DNA from: Lineus longissimus
Lineage: Eukaryota; Nemertea; Pilidiophora; Heteronemertea; Lineidae
Direction: 5' to 3'
Assembly: GCF_910592395.1 (NCBI RefSeq)
Contig: NC_088324.1
Span: 12,674,953 to 12,738,952, forward strand
DNA: 64,000 nt
How positions within the stretch are numbered: the first letter of the stretch is position 1; every line of letters begins with the position of its first letter. Positions 1 to 11,643 of the stretch are shown in pieces. Below the pieces are notes generated by a model. It did no database searches. It saw only the letters and a list, made by a program, of their open reading frames with translations, and had not been told where the DNA came from. The position numbers and the translations under genes are program-made.

Positions 1-551
1 CGAATATAGGCTGCTGGGGACTTCATATCACAGCCTGCTTTGGAAAAATACCTCTGGGAGTTCAGTATGGTTTTTCCCATCAGAGTGAAGACCAAAAGTT
101 GTGACCCCGTCCTGTGAGCTGTTACAACCTTTTTATCATTCCCCTGTTCTCTATCAGACAAATGAGGTTGATTCGCAGGTCATTAACTGGTACTAGTAGT
201 AGTCTAGCATAGCCTAGCTGGAGTGTTCCCATGGTCAGCCCAGTCCCCCAACCCAAGCTGGGTCCTTCCTCCATATAATAGTTTGTGCTGTTGACAGAGA
301 GACACTCATTCACAGACTACATGCCATAATACTGCATTCATAGCATGCGTCATATGTTTCTAGAGAATGTTGTTAAGTGTTATATGGTAGAGATGACGAA
401 ATGAGTTCACATTTAGGGAGGGGCCACATGGCCGCAGTCGCTTTATTTTTTAAACTTGGCGCCCTAAAAGTTTACTCGACTTCGTCATCGCCCGAACGTT
501 TTGAGTGCCCGTAGAGAATGATATGCTTTAGCGCGAGGTCCCTTACAGCAA
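1..551. other. noncoding stretch left of the tRNA
   Basis: I see no credible exon, RNA gene or repeat in this left edge of the window. The only open frames are short and lack splice context or recognisable composition. A gene outside the window on the left could have its UTR here; nothing in the sequence shows it. Confidence 0.5.
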
Positions 552-623
552 TCTTCGGTAGTATAGTGGTAAGTATCCCCGCCTGTCACGCGGGAGACCC
601 GGGTTCGATTCCCGGCCGGAGAG
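552..623 (+). tRNA. tRNA-Asp (anticodon GTC)
   Basis: This is a 72-nt cloverleaf. The acceptor stem TCTTCGG pairs with CCGGAGA (one T-G pair), with G as discriminator base. The D-arm region reads GTAGTATAGTGGTAAGTAT, the anticodon arm CCGCCTGTCACGCGG carries GTC, and the T arm is CCGGG-TTCGATT-CCCGG. The A box (TAGTATAGTGG) and B box (GGTTCGATTCC) are intact, and a run of T's from about 630 would end RNA polymerase III transcription. There is no intron. The sequence is close to the animal tRNA-Asp consensus, so it is probably a working gene and not a tRNA-derived repeat. Confidence 0.97.
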
Positions 624-1239
624 GCCTTAATTTTTTTTTTTGCTTCTTTATCAACATTCATTTATCATTAACATTGTTTTATGAGTGCAATCTGAAGGTA
701 TGCTTGACTTGTAGAGACATGAATCTCCAAGATAAATTCACTGAAAAATGTAAACGCATATACTATAGTTTATATACTGTAATAAGAGGCAGTGGAAGTA
801 CAGTCGTAAAAAGTAGATCGAACACTTGATCGAAAGTAGATTGAATGAATCAGAAGTGACCTCTGGACAACCCCCCCCCCCTTCCCGAATGTCCCTCACC
901 TGACCAGATGACTTTTCACCTTCCACTACACCCAAAAACGAGGAAGTTCAATGTCTCCATAACCGTAGAGATGGCACGGCGATCGTTTCTAATGGTTATG
1001 ACTATGAGGCTTCTTCCAAGAAGACTCTTCAAGTCTTGGCAATGCCAGGTAAGAAGTCTTTGGTTACATAGCGACGAGAAATCGACAATCCCTGCAGTAG
1101 GAATCTAAATATAGCTACGGTGTTGGTATTTCTGTCTGCGTCAAGGTAGTAGTTATTCAAGACAGTCTATTTCTGGCGGCGTTCATATCTTGGCTTATAG
1201 AAAAAGATGCGGTTTCTCGATCTTATCAAGTCTAGAACG

Positions 1240-1303
1240 TGACGTCAAACCGTAGTGTTATTACCAAGTCTACAATAAGCGTATTGTATCTAACGTGACG
1301 TCA
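1240..1303. promoter_or_regulatory. pair of perfect CRE sites
   Basis: TGACGTCA occurs at 1240-1247 and again at 1296-1303, each preceded by AACG. A full palindromic CRE is the binding site of CREB/ATF bZIP factors. Two copies 56 bp apart in noncoding DNA suggest a regulatory element. The target gene is unknown; the tRNA at 552 would not need it. Confidence 0.4.
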
Positions 1304-2032
1304 TAGGAGTACGCTTACCGTAGACATATAGCTTACAAAAAAAACTGACACCCCGTGAGATTCCACTGGCCCTTCCCTCTGCTTGAGTTGTGTTGTCAAG
1401 CTAAACCAGGGTGTTGTAAAACAGTCATTTTCATTATTTCCACCCGGCCATAATCATTTACCAGCGGGTCACATGTAAACTGAAAGAACCCGTAGCATAT
1501 TACCACCTCACAACATGCTAATGTCACTGCGCTCAGAATCTTCAATTAATTTATAAAAATACTCCACTGCGCCGGAGTATAGCATGAACCACGCCTAAGC
1601 AGTTTGTTTGCCCTTATTCGCTAACTTGTCATTCTGTCACCATCTCCTGATCTTTAAATTTCTTTAACCAATGACAACCAAATATGGACAAAACTTAGCT
1701 AATGTCAGCGATGCGCTTGTTCAAAGGAAAGAAACACCATCTTCTGGTAAGCCCTGGGAAAGGTAAATGTCAAAGGAGAAGAACAAGGTATCTTGAGACG
1801 CACTTGGAGCTGAGATAATCCGGGGAGATTCCTATTTCGATCTCAATGAGATTCTTTTGATGTCTTACGTGGTTACCGCCGTATGCTGGGTGCAGTATCT
1901 TGAGTCTCGAGTGGCCCACTGAAATAGTCTCGGTACGGGACGGGTATATGGGTATATCAAAAGTCAGTAATGAGTTAGTTTCTTGCTTTCTTCATTCTAA
2001 CCCGCCTCAAGTTCTCGACTTCGGATTCGGGG

Positions 2033-2245
2033 CCGGTGTAACATCTGTGGTTGTTCCCCATGTTTCAGTGTTTCCAAACAATAGGCAGCTAGAGAGACCA
2101 TGACTTTTCAATAGGGGGGATACACAGAAAAACTCGTCAATCTATTTTTGAGCGTTCCCAAACAATGAGGGGAAACACTCAAAAACAGAAACACTCAAAA
2201 ACATTACACCGGACTTCGGAGGCATAAGAGTGCCTACTTCTGGTA
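2033..2245 (+). repeat. dispersed repeat, copy 1
   Basis: This stretch is related to 34790-35000. Shared blocks include TGTAAC...GGTTGT, CAGTGTTTC, GAGACCATGA, TTTCAATAGG, GTCAATCT and AACATTACACC in the same order. Both copies are diverged and neither has an open frame. I cannot name the family. Confidence 0.55.
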
Positions 2246-2756
2246 TCAAACACTATTTCAATGTGCATGCTTCTGTCAAAACCAGGATCCTGACACATTA
2301 CCTTCTGTGATGATAGCAACGAGTGCATGATGATGACATCACGAGAGCAGACTCCACGCATGAAAATTTAAGGTTGGCGGATGAGAAATCTCATGAAAGC
2401 AGATTCGTACCATGCAGCAGTCAATAATTAGATCTCTGCTGCTCGGAGTCTTGAGTGTGTAGGAGTGAGTATTCGATTTATAGGGTTCTTCTCGGTTCAT
2501 CCGAGGAGACAGCAATTAAACGGCCGGGTCGCCCACTCAATGCCAAGCCCTTGGCTCCGGGAGTGGGTAGTTGGAAATAGAATGATTAACAGTAAAATAC
2601 GAGTCGTAACCGCAGAGACATCGGGTTTCTTCTCATTATAGTATATTTTATGTTTTGTATAAATGGAAGAGCATATTCTTCTTGTGACATCCAACAGATG
2701 AAGAGAAACTCGACTGGGCATGTTTAACAGGATGATAAACAGATGAATAAATGACA

Positions 2757-2792
2757 CTCAGGAAAATGTAAATGACACTCAGGAAAATGTAA
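2757..2792 (+). repeat. short tandem duplication (21-bp unit)
   Basis: The 21-bp unit beginning ATGACACTCAGGAAAATG is present twice head to tail. It is a local duplication with no visible function. Confidence 0.7.
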
Positions 2793-3377
2793 AAACCATG
2801 ACTATCTCCTTTGTCCCTCCAAAATAAGGCCTAGTTTCCCCTTATGACATCACTATTTCGGACACTCAGCGCCCCATTTCTCGAAAGGTGTATAGTTTTC
2901 TTGTCATTTTGTATAAGTACATCTTGACATAGAGAAATATTGTTTTTGGTTAGTTCTAAAATGTGATCATGTGTAGGCGCATAGATCTGTCACTCGAAAT
3001 TAATGGGTGCATGCAAGCATGACAATAATGTATATAACAATATGATCAGGTAGATGTGGTCTGACTCACGTATTCTATACTGTTAAGGTTTAATTGGGCA
3101 ATAATCCATAATGTTTGGCAATATATACATGTTCTCTAAGATGCGTTCACATTGTCCAGCTTAAGTTTTAAGGTGTCATTTCATTTGTACATTGCATGAT
3201 ATTATTTTCATAATACGTTGTTTTGTTATTTGCAGCTAAAGTCGGACCTAGTTCGCGCATATAATAAAGGGAGAATTCGGACTGAATGAATAAATCCAAA
3301 CACTGTGGGGAATCCATGGAAACGCTGCGATTCCTTTGTGCTGCCAGTTTCATTGTCCATCTGTCAATGTATGGGCA

Positions 3378-3385
3378 TGACGTCA
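3378..3385. promoter_or_regulatory. perfect CRE site
   Basis: TGACGTCA, followed by CTAAA. The site at 9074 shares the same 14-base context ATGACGTCACTAAA. It is one of seven perfect CREs in the first 16.5 kb. Confidence 0.35.
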
Positions 3386-4052
3386 CTAAAATCAGACAAA
3401 GACTCGTCGTAAACAAGATTAGTTGATCAACGTTCCACCAGGCAGCGCTCAAAGATATCCGGAAGTTAAAGGTAACCAGAGTACAACATAATAAAAAGCG
3501 GCACTTCCTGGAAAAATGTCACAACTGAAAGTGTTTATGTTGTTGTACGCAGTTTTGAGAGATGTTCTGTGAAATACCCCAAAACCGAGAAGAAAGAATA
3601 AGAATTCTATCTATACTTTATGCTCAATCCTTACCCAAGACTTGTTGGCATGATGAGCAGAGAGAGTTCCAAGCCCGTATAAAATGCTGGCGAGCATATC
3701 ATAACCACCCATCGTATTTTCCGCTGCTCCAGTTTTTTTTATCTGTTATGATGTTTTCGAGCATGTTCGTAGGGTGAAAATGTGTTGATTAAGGAACGTT
3801 CCCGGCCACCAATCTCACCCCTGCACGAAGGTGTGAAGTAAAAATCTCCTCCTGCAGATGCGTTAATTTTCAAGTACGAAGCATGGTAACTTGATCAACA
3901 AAAGATAGAAACAACGTATGAACCGTGGTAACTCGAGCAACAACAGTTTCAGCCCACGGTTTTGTCACACCCAGGGAGGGACGCGCTCCTTTGAGAACCT
4001 ACTCTCAACGGTCCGGGTCAAACCAAAATCGCTGAAGGCTCTTCTTGACTCG

Positions 4053-4135
4053 ACTCCCTAGGCAGCATGCATAGTCATCCTATAGTCTTCTTATACGGGG
4101 CGATGTACGAGGCCATTGCGTCCGGAGTGTAGTTC
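4053..4135 (+). repeat. dispersed repeat (family of three copies), diverged copy
   Basis: The block from ACTCCCTAGGCAGC to TGCGTCCGGAGTGTAG matches, with divergence, 60602-60700 on the plus strand and 17450-17523 on the minus strand. The best-kept parts are CTCCCTGGGCAGC at one end and CTGCGTCCGAAGTGTA at the other. No coding potential and no clear terminal repeats. Confidence 0.55.
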
Positions 4136-4140
4136 GGCTT

Positions 4141-4309
4141 GACAATTCCCATCCTGAGGAAATCTGGGGTTAATGTTCGCTTCTCCGGCCCTGCACAGAG
4201 TGCGTGTTCTTCAGCTCATAAAGTTCGGGTTCAGGGGGTTATAAGATAAAAATCATATTGATAATAACATATTATATTAACCCCTGATTTCCTCAGGGTG
4301 GACAATTCC
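4141..4309. mobile_element. MITE with terminal inverted repeats and 9-bp target duplication
   Basis: The left arm at 4153-4174 starts CCTGAGGAAATC and ends GGGGTTAAT. The right arm at 4276-4297 is its reverse complement with one mismatch. The direct repeat GACAATTCC flanks the pair at 4141-4149 and 4301-4309, as expected for a target-site duplication of 9 bp. The ~145-bp element has no open frame, so it is non-autonomous. A TSD of 8-9 bp would suit an hAT- or MULE-type element; I cannot assign the family. Confidence 0.75.
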
Positions 4310-4873
4310 ATTCTTACGCCTAGCTTCCAACGTCCTTAGATTCAGATTTTTGATACTCCTGATGATGACCCAGAAATCTAACCATGGAAACTTTCTGGTC
4401 ACCCAAAGCTATAGGTCATTGGGTCAGTGGGTTATCATGTTTGGGTTCGGGACTGGTGAGCAGTTTCCTGGGATTTCCCACTCGTTTCAATAAATCAATT
4501 GCCAGATCAATTACACTATTTCTTCCTGTTGCTGCATAAGGAACGTACTGCACGCACGGACTGTCTGTTGTGAAATGCCGCAGTAAAGGGCCCGCCCGTC
4601 CCGGTTGCGCGATCATGACGCAATTTTGTTTTCATAAAACCACGGTTTCTATTCTCTGATTCTTGTAGAGAAGTCCATGATGACACTAACAGGGCGGGCC
4701 CCGATAACTTAATATTACGAAACCGATGGCGAAAATAGCTTAAAAGTTGCATCACTTCTTATTCATGTCAAACAATTATGGGGAAATAATAGAAAATTGC
4801 CGCGGCCAAATAAAACAATTTATTTTTGCATAAAGGCATGACCAAAAATAATTATGAAAGGTTTCGCCGTCAC

Positions 4874-4900
4874 TTTTTTCCCGCGAAAATAAGCGCGGGA
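4874..4900. promoter_or_regulatory. E2F-like palindrome
   Basis: TTTTTTCCCGCGAAAA at 4874-4889 matches the E2F consensus in both directions, and CGCGGGA at 4894-4900 forms a 7-bp inverted repeat with TCCCGCG. The surrounding DNA is locally CpG-rich. About 50 bp further, an ATG at 4942 opens a 24-codon frame, but I find no downstream exon to join to it. Confidence 0.3.
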
Positions 4901-5443
4901 GATATTTCGTAATACGCGGCGTGAGCGTCCGGTGGTCTGCTATGGAGAAGCAAAATAACAGAAGAAAACATCTTCTCTTTCCTATTACTGATGTTGTAAT
5001 GAGTTATTTGTTCTGATTTCGACAAGTGCACCTTGGGTGGCGGTCTTGTGTAATATTTTCGTTTTAGTGGGGAGGCGTAATCTACGATGGGGCATAAGAA
5101 TATTGATAAAATGAACTGATGTGCTCATGTCTTCTTCTCAATTAACCGGCTGCTTTGGCTGACGAAGTTATTCTATGGTACATAAGTTCTGGACAAAGAC
5201 AAGGTCCTGTCATCAGGCTTTTTTGCTGACTCACTTTTTTCAGTGGATTAAAGTGATATTACCAGCATAGATAAGGCCGATGCATGGTTATACATGTGTA
5301 TATTTATTGCAACATGAATCGAGAGTACTATAGTACTTTGCTGACTACACAAAAACAGAGTGAAACGTGGGCCGCATTGATAGTGAGTGAATGACCCATC
5401 TGTTGGTGATCGAAGAGCGAGTTGCTGATTAGTAAACGCATCC

Positions 5444-5457
5444 GTTGCCATGGCGAC
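5444..5457. promoter_or_regulatory. RFX X-box-like site
   Basis: GTTGCCATGGCGAC differs by one base from the palindromic RFX consensus GTTGCCATGGCAAC. A CRE-like TGACGTAA follows at about 5463. RFX factors drive ciliary genes in animals, but no gene start is recognised nearby. Confidence 0.35.
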
Positions 5458-8400
5458 GTTGATGACGTAATTTTCTGACCGCGGAGATTGCTGTTTATTT
5501 AATATTATATTCTGATGAAATCTTCCCGCGTTTTCCATTGTGGGCAAGCGTCATTACAGAAACTATTGTGTCCTCGAATAAATTGGGTCAAATATTTTCG
5601 TTCGTCTCGGTGACATTCAATTGAAATGGGTTGAGATAAATCGAATAACTGCTGACTTGGCATGTCGCCAGATAATTATCAAGAGAGCATGTATCGGATC
5701 ATGGGGGGTAAAATCAGGTCGTTGACAGCAGACGATGTCAATATTGGACGTGATGATATATTGTCATGAATTGGAGTTGTTGCATCATTGACGCCACAGT
5801 CAAACATATATGACCTGACAGCAGCTGAAGGCCCGGTCTGTCTAGACTATACATGCATATCGATATCATTCCATTATAACCCGCATAATCTACAACCAAC
5901 TCGAGTTATGCTACACATCTCAGACACATCTGGTGAGACATATATTTAGACAGAGTAACAGTCAATTTACTGGGATATGACATTATATGCCGAGTGAGAG
6001 ATATCATACCTCTATATCTATTTTCAACAAATGCCATTTTGAGATGCCTCTATACATTCATAGTTCTGCTGAATGAAATAAATATCCTGTCTCTCTTCTC
6101 AGGAATGGTGTCTCCATACATATCGACAGGAACTCCTCCTTGGAAGAAGGATGGCTACACGGAATGAAGTTTTCTAAACTGTGGTGTGAAATTATGATAT
6201 GTGGAAGCAAACGAAAGTCAGAAATGATTTTATATAGCACGACACCATTTAGATATTGATAAACCTGGATGGGCTGTTTGGGCGTGTCATACGATGGTCT
6301 CTGCGAAAAAGACTGATGCCCTGAGGTGTACCGTATGATTTTATTATGTATACCGTTGAAAAAGCAAATAAATAAGTCGCAAAAGGAAGTTGTATTCTAA
6401 TCCCTTTGTTGCTATATTAATGACCTCCACCTCTGGTCAGACAGGTATAAAAAGGCCTAATATCCATGGACTGTCACGAATTTCATTGGAATGTTTAAGA
6501 ACAATTGTTAACTACTGCATATGAGTTGAATAGTTGGCCCAGGTCCGGTCAAGAAAACCAGTCCGTTGGTTTTGTCCATTTGAGTGGGCAATTGTTTACA
6601 AGTAAGGCATGCCTGGGATTGACTACACCCGAAATTCTTTCGTAAATATTTGGTTCCGGCAGAATGCACCGAATGCCTCGGATTTGCCTGCCCACGATAT
6701 GCATGCATGTTGTGCGTCGGTATAGCTCCTCGGCAGTTTACACACCACTGATAAATCAGCATCAGGATTCGGTCACAGGTGGGGGTGGGAACAGGATCTC
6801 GCGCTGGTCAGGAACAGGATGGGGCTGAAAATGCGGCAGTGACCTACATTTCTCAAGAATCGGGAATGGGGTTTATGCGGCACAAAGGTAATTCATACCT
6901 TGTCCCCCAAACCACCTGATAGTTGATCTAAAAAACTTTCCCCGCGACCCAATTTTCTCCCCTGATCAGCGATTATAGCATGGTTCACCTGGCCTCGACC
7001 TGTCTTTCGTTTTCATATACATGTATACAAATTGTAATTAAAAACCCCAGCAATGTATAATTAACACATTTCAATCATACACACCTCAAAAATGTAAACA
7101 TATCTTTCCAATGTTATCAAACGGGTTTAATGAGTCAGATTCTTTTGAAGTTGGGACATTATTTAAGGCCCACTCATACATCACGTGATAGGATGATACT
7201 TATAGGCCTTCCATCCGGGCATTCACTGGCAAAATGCCTCTATATATCGTCTCGTGGCAATGACTGTCTGTACTAAATAGCCCTTATGCTATAGGCCTAT
7301 TGATTGCACGATATTGGCGGGCAAGAAATACAGGTCAAATATCGTCTAATGGGCAATAATCGCTCTATTAAGAAAATGCCAGTGAACCCGGACCACAGCC
7401 AAAGGTCTCTATGTCAGTCCAGAGTCCGGTTAATTCTAAAACCTAGGACAAATCCAAAGACTGTAAAAAATACAATGAATATGAATTCAATCTTTTTCAG
7501 TCTCCAAATCCTGAAAAATCAATGGTGTAGATGAAATAACATGGCGCAATAACATTCCTGCCAAATATTATAATGTCATTTTCTGCGTATAGTACTTTGA
7601 CCATATTTGGAAGCCCAGTTGGCGGCGCCGGGAAGTGAGGTGGCGTCTGGAGAATTGGCGGGAAATTGGAACGCCAAAATGAAATCACGACCATACACTG
7701 ATAAGAAGAAGGGCTGTCACAGAAACAGAAGTCACCCGGCTATGCGAGAGGCCCTATATGTCAAAGTGACTCTGTTTGATGCAGATACTTTTATCGTTGT
7801 CTATCGCCTATCGAAAATGGAAAATGGGAAGAATGGCCAGATTCAACGGAAGTACTACTAACAGCCACACCTAAAACAGTCGCTTTTAGCCAAACGGGAT
7901 TAATTACTGATGCGGCAAGTAGGCCTTAAAACTGCCTGGCACAAATTTTGTAGCCATTAGTAAATGTTATGTCCGCGTCGTTTGGGGCTCTGGAGGGCGA
8001 CGAAACAGCGACGGAACTACCCCCCCCCCCACCACCACCCATTGCCCGTCAAGTGGATTCCCAAAGTACTCCGTCAAAGAACGTGATAAATATTTCGCAA
8101 AAAAGATCGAAAAGACGCTGCGCCATCCATCCATCCGTTCTGTCAACAAGAAACTATTTCGGTACCAAATATAGCAATATCGAGTTCCATCGCGCCAGAA
8201 AAATATCAATCGATATTCAGGGATCCCGGATTAGCTTTACCTTAGCACTGTAGTTATTTATATCTTGTCACTTTATCAGATAGCGTTGGAGGCAACCGCG
8301 CCTTCAGGAGGAAGCAATACAACCAATTCATTGCTTCTTATGCTGTATTTCTTGCCGGAAGTGTCATCGGTTCTAGGTAGCCGAACGTAGGCGTATACGC

Positions 8401-9073
8401 TCATGCCTGGGGAAGCCATTTCTGCTGCATTGTTATAGGAGGCGAAGAACCCAAGCTCTTAAAGGTCATATCTATTTGATTTGAAAGCACGGGTAATGTT
8501 GCTGTTATATTTACCTTTTACGGTATGGTGTATCTTTTTTCTATATATTTTCAAAGGAGAATGATACAATGCCTGGGAAAGGTATCAATTACAATAGATA
8601 TGCCAACGGGCCTAGATGTACCTGCGGGACGATCAAAGACTAGCGACACGGATGACAATATCGTAACATCTTGTCTTAGACTCAACCGGAAGTAGGGCAT
8701 CATATTTGCAGCGGAGAATAATAGTGTGAAGGTGAGGGGCGGGCGTGGAGATGAGATTGAACAAGAAATAGGGGATTTAAATTCGATTAGTAAGAGCGAT
8801 AACAAATTGAATGTAACAAGGGTTTTGGTTGTCCCGTAATCCGGAATCCAAGGCAAGATGTTTAGCTTTCATGATGGAGCCGATCCTCTCATAAAGTCCA
8901 GTTTTATTTCCGTGTCGTCCTCTTTTGGGGAAGGGGAGGGAGGAAGGGAATGATCAAGGGTCTTGAGAAAAGCGTATCATCCTCTTTACTCTCGTGAAAA
9001 GTTGAAAACGTATGACTACATGAACGGTTTCAATAATTATTCTTAGCTGACATTTCAACGGATTGTTTACCTA

Positions 9074-9081
9074 TGACGTCA
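9074..9081. promoter_or_regulatory. perfect CRE site
   Basis: TGACGTCA inside ATGACGTCACTAAA, the same 14 bases as around 3378. The shared flank suggests either one bound factor complex or descent from one repeat. Confidence 0.35.
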
Positions 9082-10560
9082 CTAAAGAGCCAGAAGCATA
9101 GAAGATTATGCAATGGTTGGATACAATAGGCTCGGGTGGAAATGTCATCTATTTATCTATGGTTGACATTTCAACTTAAAAAGAAGGTGATATTTGAGCA
9201 TTACTCTAATTACTTTCCCTACCTTAGCGGAAATATCAGCAATCCACCGGAAGTAAATGAAATATATAGGCCTATACCACGTTTATTTTACTGATGAAGA
9301 CTTAGTGTCTTTGCAAAGTAATGAAAGCAGGACATCTGAAAAGGGTAACGGAGTTACGTAAATATGGGAAGTATAACGATTACCTCGAACAGTAAACGGG
9401 ATGTTTGGAAAAATAATATACCTGTGGAGGGGGAGATACAGACACAAATATGATTTTGTTATTTGGGCTGTGGCTCACTGTTCCTATTATTGGTAATCAG
9501 CGTTTGGTATAGATTACTGTTCATACTTCTCAAACATCTCAAAGGCAAGACTCAATGAATACCTACAGTTCTTGGTGGACTGGTATTATCGCGGTTGGGC
9601 GTGTATAACAATCGATCATACATCGACCAATAATTTTTAAAAATAAACTTATGACGTTCTTACAGACTGCATGTCCAGGGAAGACCCCGGAAATTCCCAA
9701 CTGTTGGTTGATGGCAACGAGATTGGGGGTATATCCCAAAGAACCCTGTCGATATTTATTTATACTCAGATGACGTAGACGCGGCCTGGTGGTCCTGGAG
9801 CAAAAATATATATCCTAACCTTTATTAATCAATCGACGATCGATCAAATGGCAGTACAGACGATGAAGGCATATACAAGTTAAATAGCATAAGATTAATG
9901 CTGCAGGTGCTACAGATGTGCTATCGTTCACTGCAACCCTCAGAAAAGGATAGGTGCTTATTTGAACCCTTTAGGGTGCTAACTTTAGACAATGAAGGGG
10001 TGCCTATTTCATGGGGTGCCTCATATTTCATGGGGTGTCTATTTCATGGTTCTATAAGGGATAAATAGTGTCGCAAAAATGAGCCTATGATAGTAATGAT
10101 AAACCGAACTCTAGTAACAAATATATTCCCCGATAAATTGGCGTTAAATTTAGTGCAGGATTGTGGATTTCTAAGTGACTCACTATTCCTGATGATGCAT
10201 CATGGGCGGAATTTATATCCTAAATTTGCTGGAAGTTTGCATACAATAAAGGGTGTTGTTACACATGATGACCTGATTCATACAATGACGCTGTTGATAT
10301 CTTTAAGGTTAATGTCTCAGACTTATTTTAGTCTCAAATTTCTACAATTATTGCACGGTCAAAAAGAGCGTAAACAGGCGATTATTAGTGCCACCCTCGT
10401 TTGTGTATGTTCCTTTATTGAGAAATCAGAAAGGTACGCGGAATCTGCTAACATACCGGGTATCAATAGTCTGCTACGCCCCGACTTTGTTTTCCTTGCC
10501 ATACTTTCCGGGCACCTCGAATAGGTACATACGTCATGAAGTAAATGGGTCGCTAGTAAG

Positions 10561-10585
10561 TGACGTCACAATGGCAGACCACGTG
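10561..10585. promoter_or_regulatory. CRE plus E-box
   Basis: TGACGTCA (10561-10568) is followed at 10580-10585 by CACGTG. Between them lies CACAATGGCAG, an ATG in good context that opens a 33-residue frame (10571-10672). This may be a small promoter or first exon; nothing downstream confirms a gene. Confidence 0.35.
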
Positions 10586-11635
10586 TTTGGCGCTTTGCCA
10601 AATTCGCGTACAAGATTGATCCAGGTTCCAGGAAGTGTTTACCATCTGTTGCGAAATATCGGATTCGACTGAGTTGTCGGCCCATTTCGAAATATTTTCC
10701 TGCCTGGATTGCCCCACATTGCCGAAACCCGTACTACGTATGCTCCTCCTTTAATAGTACGAAAATTTAGAGGTGAGACAGCCACAAGGAGCCGTATGTG
10801 GCCGATTGGCCATTGCAAAATCAAGAATGGCCATCATCAATGATACTACAGTACAATCATTCTCTCGGCAGCTATTGCCAGGTCAGTGACCTGACAGGCA
10901 GCTGTGATGCTATTTGATTGGTTCCTCATGTGTACATATACGACTATGCTTACATGTACATTTGTAGATATTTCGTTTTTTATTGCCAGACAAATAAGCC
11001 TATGGTAATAAGACACCGTACTTGTAACTGGGGTGTTTACTAGGATTCGGATGCAATGTTCACCATCCTGTCAGCCCGCCCTTTTCACGCCCTAACCTAC
11101 CATCACTGGGCAATGATTAATTTGGCACATCGTCAAATACGTGAACAACGCTGACCGACCAAAGATCCAGGCCCGAATCGATGCAGGCAATTTTGGGTCA
11201 GAATCATAGGGTCAAGTTCAAATGTTCAATCAGGGAGGTATTATTAAGAATATCTCTATGGTCCAATAAAAAGGACATTTCAAACTTATTCTCGGCGATG
11301 TAATTTTTTTGCCTTGGCAAGTTCACCACAGTTTACCCACAGTTCACCACAGACTATTGTCTTGACTGTCTAAAATCACACAAAGTTACATCGCGATAAC
11401 ATTGCGCCATATTCACATGATCCACGAGGTCGACCAAAGGTTTTTCAACTTGTCCCGAACAAGTTCAATAGTGCAATCGGCTCATTGCGAAACCGATAGT
11501 TGCACAAATGATTGACATACAGTACATCACAAGTGCACAAAGATATCAAAGCAGAAGTATAATGTGTGTGTGTGCGTATATATAAATGCTGATGATATCG
11601 ATTGAAAAATGTAATCATCCGTACGTGTTCCATCC

Positions 11636-11643
11636 TGACGTCA
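11636..11643. promoter_or_regulatory. perfect CRE site
   Basis: TGACGTCA in the middle of the gene desert; part of the CRE cluster described in the findings. Confidence 0.35.

Noticed and set aside
10087-10524. 145-codon plus-strand open frame
   Set aside because: No domain, no promoter or splice context and AT-rich composition. One such frame is expected by chance in a 14-kb desert.
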